DNA from: Comamonas sp. B21-038
Lineage (GTDB): Bacteria; Pseudomonadota; Gammaproteobacteria; Burkholderiales; Burkholderiaceae_C
Assembly: GCF_022387135.1 (NCBI RefSeq)
Contig: NZ_CP092462.1
Location: 2,542,001 to 2,606,000 of the forward strand
DNA: 64,000 bases
Reading direction: 5' to 3'
This document shows, piece after piece, positions 54,098 through 62,256 of this stretch. Both the position numbers and the translations under genes were made by a program. The notes beneath the pieces were generated by a model. The model did no database searches. It worked only from the letters and a program-made list of their open reading frames with translations, and was not told where the DNA came from. The first letter of the stretch is position 1, and every line of letters starts with the position of its first letter.

Positions 54098-54134
54098 CGG
54101 GAATTTATTGCGCTAATCCGGGAATTATATTCCC
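54098..54134. promoter_or_regulatory. Operator-like repeats between LysR and transporter genes
   Basis: CGGGAATT occurs at 54098 and again at 54119, exactly 21 bases (two helix turns) apart; the second is part of a perfect palindrome, GGGAAT-TAT-ATTCCC (54120-54134). The layout suits a LysR tetramer bound to a recognition and an activation site. Confidence 0.6.
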
Positions 54135-54196
54135 GCAAACTCGCATGGAGTGTTCTGCACCAGAACGCCGCTTTCCTGTTTTTGGAGCGTTTAACC

Positions 54197-55762
54197 ATGT
54201 CCTTGAGAGATACCCATGGATCAACCACAGACCGCCTGCCTCTGACCATGGCCCGCCGCAATCGCCTCGCGCTGCTTTCTGTCTGTCTGGCAGCGCTGAT
54301 GTTCAGCCTCGAGATCTCCAGCGTGCCGGTGATCTTGCCAACGCTGGAGTCCGTGCTCCACAGCGACTTCAAGGACATTCAGTGGATCATGAATGCCTAC
54401 ACCATTGCATGCGTCTCGGTGCTCATGGCGACCGGATCGTTGGCCGATCGTTTTGGCCGCAAGAGGGTCTTTCTGATCTCTACCGTGCTGTTCGCAGTCG
54501 CATCGCTGTTGTGCGGCATGGCATGGAACACGCCGCTATTGATTGCCAGCCGCGCCTTCCAGGGAGCCAGCGGCGGCGCCATGCTGATCTGCCTGGTGTC
54601 CGTCCTCTCTCACCAGTTTCCCCAAGGCGCCGAGCGCAGCCGCGCATTCAGCATCTGGGGCATCATTTTGGGTATCGGTCTGGGTTTTGGCCCGCTGATA
54701 GGCGGCCTGATCGTCGCCCTGGCAGACTGGCGCTGGGTGTTCTGGGTACATGTATTCCTGGCCGCATTCACGCTGATTCCGGCCGCGATGGCCGTGCAGG
54801 AATCCCATGATCCGGACGCCGGCACGCTGGATATCGCGGGCATCGTGACGCTGTCTCTCGCGGTGTTCGGTCTGGCTTTCTTTGTGACGCAGGGCGCATA
54901 CACCGGTTTTGCCAGCGTGCCCGCGCTGGCCGCCATCACTGTTGGCCTGCTGAGTTTTGCTGCGTTTGTGTGGGTGGAGTTGCATGCCCCGCATCCCATG
55001 TTCGACTTCTCCGTCTTTCGGGTGCGCCATTTCTCGGGTGCGCTGATGGGCTCCATGGGCATGAACTTCAGCTTTTGGGCATTTATCATCTACCTGCCCA
55101 TTTATTTTCAGAGCGCGCTGGGCCAGGATGTCGCGGCTGCCAGTGTTTCCCTGCTGGCCTACACGCTTCCAACGCTGGTGTTTCCAGTGGTTGGCGAGCG
55201 CATCGCGATGCGCTATGGCCCGCATATTGCGATTCCGCTGGGGTTGTTTGTCATTGGACTGGGTTTCGTGCTGATGCTGATAGGCAGCCAGCTTGTCCAT
55301 CTCCACTGGCTGTACGTGCTGCCAGGCTGCCTGATGGCTGGTGCCGGGCTGGGGCTTACCAACACCCCGGTCACCAACACCACCACGGGCTCGGTCGCCC
55401 ACAACCGCGCCGGCATGGCCTCCGGCATTGACATGAGTGCGCGCATGATCACGCTGTCGATCAACATCTCGTTGATGGGCTTTTTGCTGGTCCATGGCGT
55501 GCAGCAGCACCTGCAGGCTGCATTGCCTGGCGCTGTGGATGCCGAGTCACTGCGCAAGATGGCCAATGGGGTTGCGTCCGGCAACTTGCACGCGCTGCAG
55601 GCGAGCGCCGACGCCGGCACGTCCACGCCGTCTCTGACCGGCATTGCCCGCGAGGCACTGGCCCATGGCTTCAGCGACTTGATGCTGTATGCAGCGATTG
55701 CGGTATGGCTGCTGGCGCTGGGAAGCGCTGTGATATTTTTCGGTGGCAGGCCCAGGCGGTGA
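54197..55762 (+). CDS. DHA2-type MFS multidrug transporter
   Basis: 521 residues with about 14 helices, the DHA2/EmrB-QacA plan. LASLMATGSLADRFGRKRVF-like motif A is present as GSLADRFGRKR, and motif C is in GFGPLIGGLIVALADWRWVF. Such pumps export drugs or dyes by proton antiport. The ATG at 54197 fits the family; upstream frame is not conserved. The divergent LysR probably represses or induces it in response to a substrate. Confidence 0.88.
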   Translation: MSLRDTHGSTTDRLPLTMARRNRLALLSVCLAALMFSLEISSVPVILPTLESVLHSDFKDIQWIMNAYTIACVSVLMATGSLADRFGRKRVFLISTVLFAVASLLCGMAWNTPLLIASRAFQGASGGAMLICLVSVLSHQFPQGAERSRAFSIWGIILGIGLGFGPLIGGLIVALADWRWVFWVHVFLAAFTLIPAAMAVQESHDPDAGTLDIAGIVTLSLAVFGLAFFVTQGAYTGFASVPALAAITVGLLSFAAFVWVELHAPHPMFDFSVFRVRHFSGALMGSMGMNFSFWAFIIYLPIYFQSALGQDVAAASVSLLAYTLPTLVFPVVGERIAMRYGPHIAIPLGLFVIGLGFVLMLIGSQLVHLHWLYVLPGCLMAGAGLGLTNTPVTNTTTGSVAHNRAGMASGIDMSARMITLSINISLMGFLLVHGVQQHLQAALPGAVDAESLRKMANGVASGNLHALQASADAGTSTPSLTGIAREALAHGFSDLMLYAAIAVWLLALGSAVIFFGGRPRR

Positions 55763-55886
55763 CCGCCCCATCGCCGAAGGCATCGATGAGGGACGTACAA
55801 ACGCCGGGGCGCGTCCGCCCAAGCCGCTTGCCGGTATCGCGCAAGCTACCGCTGGCTATTCAGGGAGCACCCGGCAGCGCATACAC

Positions 55887-56060
55887 TGGCTCCTGGTTTT
55901 CAGGGCGCTCACGGGCGCCTTGCTGCTTCGCGAGTCCGCACCACCCGTCTGGGCGGGCATGCTGCTGATCCTCAGCAGCTTCGCCTTGGCAAGCCTGCGT
56001 ATGCCGCCATTGTCAGCACGCCAAATCCCCGCCAACGAACCGCGCCCATCGGGCCCATGA
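55887..56060 (+). pseudogene. C-terminal fragment of an EamA/DMT transporter
   Basis: In the frame ending at 56060, LTGALLLRESAPPVWAGMLLILSSFALASL matches the last two helices of EamA transporters. No further EamA domain or start precedes it; the part before (55763-55886) is unlike a membrane protein. A short remnant between the DHA2 and dehydratase genes. Confidence 0.5.
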
Positions 56061-56066
56061 TCTGCC

Positions 56067-56999
56067 ATGCCACTCCACATTGAAACCCCTCTCGTCCGAT
56101 CGCAACCGCTCAGCCTGCTGAGCGCCAAAGACGTCTGGCTGAAGTTGGACGCGTTGCAACCCTCGGGCTCTTTCAAGCTTCGCGGTGTAGGTGCCCTTTG
56201 CGAAGCCCATGTGCGCCAGGGCAAGAAGCGATTCATCTCCTCGTCCGGCGGCAATGCCGGAATTGCGGTCGCCTATAGCGGTCGTCAGCTTGGCATCCCG
56301 GTGACGGTCTACGTGCCGGAAACCACGACCGCACGCGCCAAGCAACTGATTGAACAGGAAGGTGCCGCAGTTGTCGTGCATGGCGCCTCCTGGCAGGAGG
56401 CCAATACGCTCGCGCTGGCGCAACTCGATGACGACACCGCATTCGTGCATCCGTTCGACAACGAGACCATGTGGCAAGGCCACGCGACGATGGTCGATGA
56501 GGCGGTGCGCGCCGGGGTCGAGTTCGACTGCGTTGTGCTGTCCGTGGGCGGCGGCGGCTTGCTCTCCGGTGTCGTGGCAGGCCTGGACCGCAATGGGCTG
56601 AGCAAGATGCCCGTGGTAGCGATCGAGACGGCAGGTGCTGATTCGCTGTCGCAGTCTGTCCAGCATAGTGCCCGCATCGAGCTGCCTGCCATCACCAGCA
56701 TCGCCACGTCGCTCGGCGCAAAGCAGGTGTGCGAGAACGCTTTCAACCTGACCCGCACGCATGACATTCGCACGCACGTCGTCACTGACCTGGAAGCACT
56801 CGACGCCTGCGAACGCTTCCTTTTCGACCATCGCATTCTCGTTGAGCCAGCATGTGGCGCTTCGCTCGCCCCGCTCTACAGTGCCCAGCCTCCCGCTCTC
56901 GACGGGTTGAAAGCGCCGTTGGTCATCGTTTGTGGTGGCGCTACGGCGACTGTCGAACAGCTGCGCCTATGGCGGCAGCAGCTGGGTGCTGCCGCCTGA
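56067..56999 (+). CDS. PLP-dependent serine/threonine dehydratase
   Basis: 310 residues. The PLP lysine is in SGSFKLRGVG, the Asn of SSGGNAGIAVAY holds the pyridine hydroxyl, and the glycine-rich phosphate loop is SVGGGGLLSG. CGGATATVEQ near the end contacts PLP N1. Size and text fit single-domain L-serine dehydratase / catabolic threonine dehydratase without ACT domain. It converts serine or threonine to pyruvate or 2-oxobutyrate plus ammonia. Not clearly in an operon. Confidence 0.87.
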   Translation: MPLHIETPLVRSQPLSLLSAKDVWLKLDALQPSGSFKLRGVGALCEAHVRQGKKRFISSSGGNAGIAVAYSGRQLGIPVTVYVPETTTARAKQLIEQEGAAVVVHGASWQEANTLALAQLDDDTAFVHPFDNETMWQGHATMVDEAVRAGVEFDCVVLSVGGGGLLSGVVAGLDRNGLSKMPVVAIETAGADSLSQSVQHSARIELPAITSIATSLGAKQVCENAFNLTRTHDIRTHVVTDLEALDACERFLFDHRILVEPACGASLAPLYSAQPPALDGLKAPLVIVCGGATATVEQLRLWRQQLGAAA

Positions 57000-57497
57000 C
57001 AGAGACCGCAGCGGCGGCGCCATCCACCCGCGCCCGGGTGGAGGTCGCGGGCTCCCGCATCGCCAGAGATGCGCAGAGGCTGTTGGGCGCAGGGGCCGCC
57101 AGCTGCTGTGCAGCCTTACTCTTTTGGTGCCGCGCTGCGCTATCCGGTCACTGCCCGGTGAACTCTCCTGCTGCATCTGCCGTTGAAGGCAAATCGCAAC
57201 ACCCACACCTTGCGGGCGCCATCGCCCCTCAGCAAAAGCCACGGGACAATGCCTAGCGCAGGCGCTCCCGCCTTCGGCACCGGGGCTTGCACAGCCTCCA
57301 TGTCACTGCGAGCCTTGGCATGCTGCCTTTCCAAAAGCCTGTAAGCCATGGCGCAGGCCATGCATACGATGGGGTCGCTGGGCCACGCCTGGATGAATCT
57401 GGCTGCCGAGAGGTCGATAGCGGGATTTCTCCCCGGCAATCCGGCCGAAAAGACCGCATTGGCGGGTTTTGCGGTATGGAGGGCCCCGAAAACCAAA
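57000..57497. other. Intergenic region between the dehydratase and the prophage edge
   Basis: No gene is supported. A 118-residue minus frame (57140-57496) has no ribosome site or family, and part of it overlaps tRNA-flanking DNA. The region is the original chromosome downstream of the tRNA-Ser. Confidence 0.45.
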
Positions 57498-57525
57498 AAC
57501 CCCTGAGTGCGAACACTCAGGGGTT
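57498..57525 (-). terminator. tRNA-Ser terminator
   Basis: A perfect 12-base-pair stem (AACCCCTGAGTG) with a four-base loop, followed on the minus strand by a run of T. It lies 6 bases past the tRNA-Ser CCA end and is the natural terminator of that tRNA gene, left behind on the chromosomal side. Confidence 0.8.
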
Positions 57526-57531
57526 GGTACT

Positions 57532-57558
57532 TGGCGGAAACGGAGGGATTCGAACCCT
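57532..57558 (-). other. Prophage attachment site: 3' end of tRNA-Ser without its 5' half
   Basis: On the minus strand AGGGTTCGAATCCCT, CCGTTTCC and GCCA are the T-loop, T-stem, acceptor strand and CCA end of a tRNA-Ser. The matching 5' acceptor (GGAAACG), D-arm and anticodon are absent upstream, and the T-stem is mispaired at its first base, so the match starts at the core. Phages inserted in tRNA genes leave exactly such a copy at the far end. The intact tRNA-Ser should lie at the other end of the element, beyond the window. Confidence 0.8.
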
Positions 57559-57573
57559 AGAGAGTGAGTTTTA

Positions 57574-57625
57574 CAGCGTATCCAAGCGGCTTTTCCAGAG
57601 GTGAGCTATCCGCCTGGATACGCTG
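57574..57625. repeat. Inverted repeat next to the attachment site
   Basis: 16-base arms (CAGCGTATCCAAGCGG and its near complement at 57610-57625, one mismatch) around 20 bases, starting 16 bases inside the element from the tRNA-derived core. It could be an integrase/excisionase arm site or a hairpin. Confidence 0.6.
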
Positions 57626-57743
57626 GAATTGGCTCATTTTGGGGCAGATTTAGGGATGGCGGATGCTGGACCAGGGGCAGCCCGCTGGGTCTGCGCCGCA
57701 TGCAGGCGGCTCCAGAGCCAGGCACCATCCACCCCACCCAGCC

Positions 57744-57765
57744 GCCCGCAGACGCGGGCTTTTTT
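57744..57765 (+). terminator. Rho-independent terminator
   Basis: GCCCGC-AGAC-GCGGGC followed by six T on the plus strand. No plus-strand gene ending here was recognised, so it may insulate the element edge from outside transcription. The region 57626-57979 has no other supported feature except the promoter of the next gene. Confidence 0.7.
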
Positions 57766-57979
57766 GCGCGCTTTTACTGACGGCTCCGGGTTTTCACTAT
57801 CACTAATTTCAGGGATAGACATTTCGTGACAATACGTTCACATTCATACATTTACTGAAAACTGCAGAGCGATTCCTTTTTTTGCTCAAGTGTGTTCGCT
57901 TTAACGGCGTGATTAATCCCGCAACAACGACATTGAAGAAGCATCCAAAGTTTTTACAGCTCAATTATGAGGAGAAAAC

Positions 57980-59371
57980 ATGAAAATTACGACCCTATTA
58001 GCTACAGCCGGATTATTTTTTTCTGCCCAGTCCTGGGCAATTGACACCACTGGCTGGACATGCAGCAATCTTATTGGGTGTGGCACATCAACGGCCAACG
58101 GTGTTGTAACTGACGCTCCTGTTGCGGGAACCACTGGATATGCATGGGTAAGCACACAACAGAGCAGCGCCACACCTCCTAATTTTCCCCTTTCCGGTCT
58201 CCCCACTGGAGTTCCGACAGCTCAAATTAGTAACGGCGCAACCTACACTTCTCCCACATTTGCCGTCCCTGCGGCTAATTCACCTATTAGTTTTCAATTT
58301 AACTATGTAACCAGCGACGGCGGAATCTACTCAGATTTTGCATGGGCGAGACTCTTGGATAGTTCAGGGAATGAAGTGGCGCTTCTTTTTACGGCGCGTA
58401 CAGATCCAGTGGAATCCGTAGTGCCTGGTAACGGAATGCCACCGCATCAAGCAACACTCACTCCGCCAAGTGTGCCAATCATTGCGGGCGCTCCCAGTTG
58501 GACACCATTGGGGACTGTTAACTACGGCACGAATACATGCTTCAATGCAGGCTGCGGCTATTCTGGTTGGGTTCAAGCTACATACAATGTTCCTTCTGCA
58601 GGGTCCTACCGTCTTGAAATTGGAGTAGTTAACTGGTCTGACACCGGTTATCAGTCCGGACTCGCCGTCGATGGACTACTTGTGGCAGGACAACTGCCTT
58701 CAAGTTTGGCTCTTACGAATCCCGGAACATTACCAGCCATGACCCAGCCTTTGTACTCTGGTTCAGTCGCAAACCCCGGCTCATCCACAACGGTGGACCT
58801 AGTGATCACTGGTCCTAATGGATACACCGAAAACATTCAAGTTACGCTGAATCCGGACAATACCTATAGTACGCAAGGTGCAGGTTTGCCTGCCGGTCAG
58901 TACTCTGTGACCGCAACTCTCACGGGTTCGACTAGCACTCAAACGCAAGACTTTACGGTTACAGCACTTCCTGTAACGCCCCCCGTCATCAACGATGCAA
59001 GCTTCAGCACTCAAGCAAGTAACGCAGTTATTGGGAATGCAGGCAATGGCGGACAAGTCCCTCCTGACTCTGTCTTCGAGGTATTGACACCACCCGCTCA
59101 AGGGCAGTTGTCCATCGATCCATCAACTGGCGCGTTTACATACTCACCCACTCCCAATTTCTCGGGTACGACTACGGCTACAGTTCGTGTATGCTTGCCG
59201 ACACCAAACAGCACGGTGTGTGACGATGCAGTACTCACATTTAATGTGCAAGGCAATGGAAACGGGTCTTCTCCAACCCCAGTACCCGCCGTGGGCGGCG
59301 TTGGCCTGCTTCTGCTCTCGGGGCTGTTTGCTGGATCCATGGGCATCATCCGCCGACGCAAGTCGAACTGA
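57980..59371 (+). CDS. Exported protein with IPTL-CTERM-like exosortase sorting tail
   Basis: 463 residues. Signal peptide MKITTLLATAGLFFSAQSWA, cut before IDTT. The ectodomain is Gly/Ser/Thr-rich with few Lys and a Cys pair (TCFNAGCGY), a beta-sandwich-like N-terminal half, then an Ig-like segment (VDLVITGPNGYTENIQVTL) and a cadherin-like segment (QLSIDPSTGAFTYSPTPNFSG). The tail PVPAVGG, a hydrophobic helix and IIRRRKSN is the tripartite signal read by exosortase H, so the protein is probably anchored, cut and displayed or released. Base use is much less GC-rich than neighbours, suggesting transfer. GAGGAG precedes the ATG. Confidence 0.82.
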   Translation: MKITTLLATAGLFFSAQSWAIDTTGWTCSNLIGCGTSTANGVVTDAPVAGTTGYAWVSTQQSSATPPNFPLSGLPTGVPTAQISNGATYTSPTFAVPAANSPISFQFNYVTSDGGIYSDFAWARLLDSSGNEVALLFTARTDPVESVVPGNGMPPHQATLTPPSVPIIAGAPSWTPLGTVNYGTNTCFNAGCGYSGWVQATYNVPSAGSYRLEIGVVNWSDTGYQSGLAVDGLLVAGQLPSSLALTNPGTLPAMTQPLYSGSVANPGSSTTVDLVITGPNGYTENIQVTLNPDNTYSTQGAGLPAGQYSVTATLTGSTSTQTQDFTVTALPVTPPVINDASFSTQASNAVIGNAGNGGQVPPDSVFEVLTPPAQGQLSIDPSTGAFTYSPTPNFSGTTTATVRVCLPTPNSTVCDDAVLTFNVQGNGNGSSPTPVPAVGGVGLLLLSGLFAGSMGIIRRRKSN

Positions 59372-59376
59372 TCGGC

Positions 59377-59398
59377 AGCCCTCTTCGGAGGGCTTTTT
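59377..59398 (+). terminator. Terminator of the IPTL-tailed protein gene
   Basis: AGCCCTC-TTCG-GAGGGCT followed by TTTT, five bases after the stop. A perfect stem with a stable tetraloop; a clear plus-strand terminator, so the gene is monocistronic. Confidence 0.88.
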
Positions 59399-59440
59399 CA
59401 CGTCTCAACCTGGCCCTATTCCATAGGACATAGCTCGCCT

Positions 59441-59866
59441 ATGATGTTCAGCATGTCGGAAGAATCAGGAACCGAAACCCCATTGAGCAGTTTGCTACCC
59501 AAGTACGTGACACGGGTTCTAGCGCGGAACGAGATCACCAACGTGGAGGGAGTGCGTAAGGCCTATCCGTATGAGCTGCTCAACTTATGGGGCTTGGGAC
59601 TTCTTCGCTTCAGGCAAATTGAGACTGTCCTGTTCCCAGGTCAGTTTTACATTCCAGAGCGAAGCTACCGCCCGATAAAACGGGTCAAGAGCTCGTCTCT
59701 TAACGGCGTCCTATCACCAGCTACTGTCCAAGCCCTCGCTCGTGGGGGACTCTTTACGGCTGAACAGCTTGTTGAATTTGAGCCAAAAGATCTGCTGAAG
59801 ATCGAAGGCTTTGGACCTGCGAAGCTCAGGGAGATCGAGAAGATCTTCTATCCCAGCAAACGCTAA
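59441..59866 (+). CDS. Helix-hairpin-helix / RpoA-CTD-like protein
   Basis: 141 residues. Two similar helical halves can be seen: LPKYVTRVLARNEITNVEGVRKAYPYELLNLWGLGLLRFRQIE, and LSPATVQALARGGLFTAEQLVEFEPKDLLKIEGFGPAKLREIE. Each ends in a hairpin (LGLLRF, FGPAKL) like the DNA-contacting helix-hairpin-helix of the RNA polymerase alpha C-terminal domain. It may bind DNA or modulate transcription. It stands alone inside the prophage edge; ATGs at 59444 and 59456 are alternative starts. Confidence 0.7.
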   Translation: MMFSMSEESGTETPLSSLLPKYVTRVLARNEITNVEGVRKAYPYELLNLWGLGLLRFRQIETVLFPGQFYIPERSYRPIKRVKSSSLNGVLSPATVQALARGGLFTAEQLVEFEPKDLLKIEGFGPAKLREIEKIFYPSKR

Positions 59867-59966
59867 GAGCTGCCTCGCGGTTGGAGGAAGTGGACGACGT
59901 TGCCTGAGTTGTGAATGTATGGTGCCTGTAGTCCGCCACTTAGAACAGCCCCACAAACAGAAAAAG

Positions 59967-60001
59967 AGCCTCCCCAGTGCCGTAGTGGCGCCGGGGAGGC
60001 T
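59967..60001 (-). terminator. Terminator downstream of the peptidase gene
   Basis: A 9-base arm (AGCCTCCCC) with further inner pairing and, on the minus strand, CTTTTTC after the stem. It lies 249 bases past the end of the minus-strand peptidase gene and is the likely end of that transcript. The rest of 59867-60249 shows no gene. Confidence 0.6.
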
Positions 60002-60249
60002 ATGTCTATTTCAGCGCTGGTCGGGTGTAGTTGGTAAGCACGCCACATGCAGCAGCTCGAACACATCAGCACCAGAAGCTAGCTGTTCGACGGGCCTTGT
60101 AGGATTCTCCAGAGAATAGGCTCCTCGCTCCCCTTACGCACCGCGTGTGATTTTCTGGACTTCGAAAACACCAGGGACAGCAGCGCACCCTTGAGTCCGC
60201 TCCAGGCAGTTTTGAAAACCCTTTCTTTCTGTTAGAGCGGCGCGGCTAA

Positions 60250-61488
60250 TTACCGAATCGCGTTGTATTTTTTCAAGATCTTGACAGTCTCGTCGATTGG
60301 CAGGGCGTCGACCACATGACCATCTACGCCCTTGGTCGTGGTAGCACGCAGCAGTGAGTTGTAGATAGCCTCCTCGGTTGCTTCAACCGTTGCCAAAAAA
60401 AGTGGCGAGACTGAGCCATTACCCAGCACCGGCGTAGTGCGCAGCGCTTCTGAGGCCTTCACACGCACCTGCGTGGCCGTGCTGAAGGCAATCACGTAGT
60501 CTCCACTGCCATTGGTGGCGGGTGACCCCGTCCGCGCCAAACCCATCATGGCGCGCTTGGCCAAGCGCTCTAGATTTCGCGCACCCAATGGCGCGTCCGT
60601 GGCCACCACCATCATGATGGAGCCATCAGCCTTGTCGCTAACCTTGTCCAAATCAATCACATTAGCCGCCACTTGAACTGGACCACCGGTCGCGCTGGAC
60701 TGCTTGTTGGCTTTTTCACGCTCAAGCTCCTCTTTCAGGAAGTAGCGGCCTAACTCTTGTCCCACGGGCGCGCCGTTCATCGTTAGCACTCCTCCAAAGT
60801 TGGTTTGCACCAGCACGCCTACGGTATAGCCGCCCGCACTTTGTGGCACCACACGCGATGCGGTTCCAATTCCACCCTTGAAACCAAAAGCCTGCGTACC
60901 GACACCCGCGCCCACGACACCCTCCTGCACCGGGCCTTCATTTGCACTCTTCAATGCAGCGAACACCTCTGCCTTACCGACATGGCGACCGCGAATATCG
61001 TTGAGGTAACCGTCATTGGTCTCGCCCACCACCATATTGATCGAGCGCACCTGTTCGTTGCCTGGCAGGCCCAGCATCCAGTCCATTCCCGCATCGGCCA
61101 CGCGCGGCACATTCAGCGTCCCTGTTAGCAAAATGGGGGATTCAATCTCACCCAACTCTTTGATCTGCGTGACGCCCATCAGCTTGCCAAAACCGTTGCC
61201 AACGTAGACCGCAGCGGGCACCTTCTCTTGAAACAAGTTTCCACCGTGCGGCAAGATGGCTGTCACGCCAGTGCGAACACCCTCATTCTGGATAAGCGTG
61301 GTCTGGCCTACACGCACGCCCGCCACATCGGTAATGGCATTGAGCTTGCCCGTCGGCAATACGCCGTTGACTAGACCAATATCACGGGCACGCGGGCGCT
61401 GCGCGACGTTGTCGGCATTTTGCGCATAAGTGGAGGTGAGCGATGCAGCGATCAATGCACTGGCTAAAATCGAGCGTGTAAAACGCAT
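60250..61488 (-). CDS. P1-family peptidase (DmpA/aminopeptidase-esterase type), exported
   Basis: 412 residues. A signal peptide (MRFTRSILASALIAASLTSTYA) directs it to the periplasm. GLVNGVLPTGKLNAITDVAGVRVG is the family start; GSIMMVVATDAPL carries the self-cleavage Gly289-Ser290, the Ser becoming the N-terminal nucleophile of the small chain, as Gly249-Ser250 in DmpA. NFGGVLTMNG and the NGSGDYVIAFST block complete the fold. Members are D- or L-aminopeptidases or beta-aminopeptidases. It is an unusual prophage cargo gene if the element includes it. Confidence 0.87.
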   Translation of the reverse strand: MRFTRSILASALIAASLTSTYAQNADNVAQRPRARDIGLVNGVLPTGKLNAITDVAGVRVGQTTLIQNEGVRTGVTAILPHGGNLFQEKVPAAVYVGNGFGKLMGVTQIKELGEIESPILLTGTLNVPRVADAGMDWMLGLPGNEQVRSINMVVGETNDGYLNDIRGRHVGKAEVFAALKSANEGPVQEGVVGAGVGTQAFGFKGGIGTASRVVPQSAGGYTVGVLVQTNFGGVLTMNGAPVGQELGRYFLKEELEREKANKQSSATGGPVQVAANVIDLDKVSDKADGSIMMVVATDAPLGARNLERLAKRAMMGLARTGSPATNGSGDYVIAFSTATQVRVKASEALRTTPVLGNGSVSPLFLATVEATEEAIYNSLLRATTTKGVDGHVVDALPIDETVKILKKYNAIR

Positions 61489-61588
61489 GGTGTGCTTTCT
61501 AGTGAAGTTGGAGTTGCATTACCCTCAGGGGCGCATTTGCACCGCAAGGCGCCTAGATCGGGTAGCGGCGTATTTTCAAGCAACAACC

Positions 61589-61690
61589 ATGCCATGCTCG
61601 GTCGCCAAGCAGACAACATGGACTTTGATAGGCTTGACCTCTCTGATGGCCATGTTTGGCATTAGTAGACTCCGTAGGCGTCAAGACTAA
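61589..61690 (+). pseudogene. Possible remnant of an IPTL-type sorting tail
   Basis: The plus strand encodes a short frame ending TTWTLIGLTSLMAMFGISRLRRRQD: a Trp, a single hydrophobic helix and a basic stop cluster, as in IPTL-CTERM tails (LSEWGLI...RRR). No ectodomain precedes it. It could be the end of a lost exosortase substrate, or a small membrane peptide. A C/G-rich stem with a T run follows (about 61699-61720). Confidence 0.4.
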
Positions 61691-61716
61691 ATTCCAAACC
61701 TCCTCCGGGCGGTTTT

Positions 61717-62256
61717 TTATTGCGCTGTGCAGGCCTGGTCGCTGTCGTCGCCGTTCAGCCGGCGCTCGATGTTCACCTGGTTGCATAGCGCGGCTACTTC
61801 GGCGTCTCGTCGCCTAAGGTCGCCTCCGAGGCTTGCGACCACGCCGAGGCCTTCTGCAAGCTGTCGGTCGAGGGCTGCCGCTTTATCTGCAAGATCGCTG
61901 TGGGCAGCGGCGTCGGCCTGGGCTTGCGCACGATAAGTGGCGGCTCGGCTGTCGGTGTCGCGGTGCAGGCGCTCAGCGCGGGCAAGCTCAGCGCGCACAT
62001 CCACATCAATGCCAGTCTTGAGGTTCGCCAGTCGATCGGCGTTGTAGATCGTTTCTTGGGCATGCTTGCTTTCCTTGATCGCGGTTTGGGTTTCGTCGGT
62101 GCGGGCGGCTTTGGCGCGGGTGGCCTGGCCCTGGGATTGCTCGGCGCGCAGCTCGGCGATGGTCTTGCTGGCCTGCCAGCCTTTGACAACCCAGCCGGCG
62201 GAGAAGGCCAGCGCGGTGATGACGGCGGCGAGAGTGGATTTGACCTGCCAGGTCAT
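61717..62256 (-). CDS. Rz: Phage Rz-type inner-membrane spanin
   Basis: 179 residues from the ATG at 62256. One N-terminal membrane helix (STLAAVITALAFSAGWVVKGW) is followed by a long alanine/charged coiled-coil region (ELARAERLHRDTDSRAATYRAQAQ) and a short tail with two Cys. This is the plan of Rz spanins, which span the periplasm with Rz1 and fuse the membranes at lysis. It overlaps the endolysin stop (ATGA) and contains the Rz1 gene in another frame. Confidence 0.85.
   Translation of the reverse strand: MTWQVKSTLAAVITALAFSAGWVVKGWQASKTIAELRAEQSQGQATRAKAARTDETQTAIKESKHAQETIYNADRLANLKTGIDVDVRAELARAERLHRDTDSRAATYRAQAQADAAAHSDLADKAAALDRQLAEGLGVVASLGGDLRRRDAEVAALCNQVNIERRLNGDDSDQACTAQ
61794..62006 (-). 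CDS. Rz1: Phage Rz1-type outer-membrane spanin lipoprotein, nested in Rz
   Basis: 70 residues from the ATG at 62006 (62000 is possible), wholly inside Rz in another frame. MWMCALSLPALSAC is a short lipoprotein signal with a lipobox ending in Cys; the mature part is proline-rich (TAEPPLIVRKPRPTPLPTA), the mark of Rz1. It partners Rz in the spanin complex. The ribosome site is weak, as is usual for nested Rz1 genes. Confidence 0.78.
   Translation of the reverse strand: MWMCALSLPALSACTATPTAEPPLIVRKPRPTPLPTAILQIKRQPSTDSLQKASAWSQASEATLGDETPK

Noticed and set aside
57140-57496. 118-codon minus frame next to the tRNA-Ser terminator
   Set aside because: No start signal or family; it overlaps sequence that flanks a tRNA gene.
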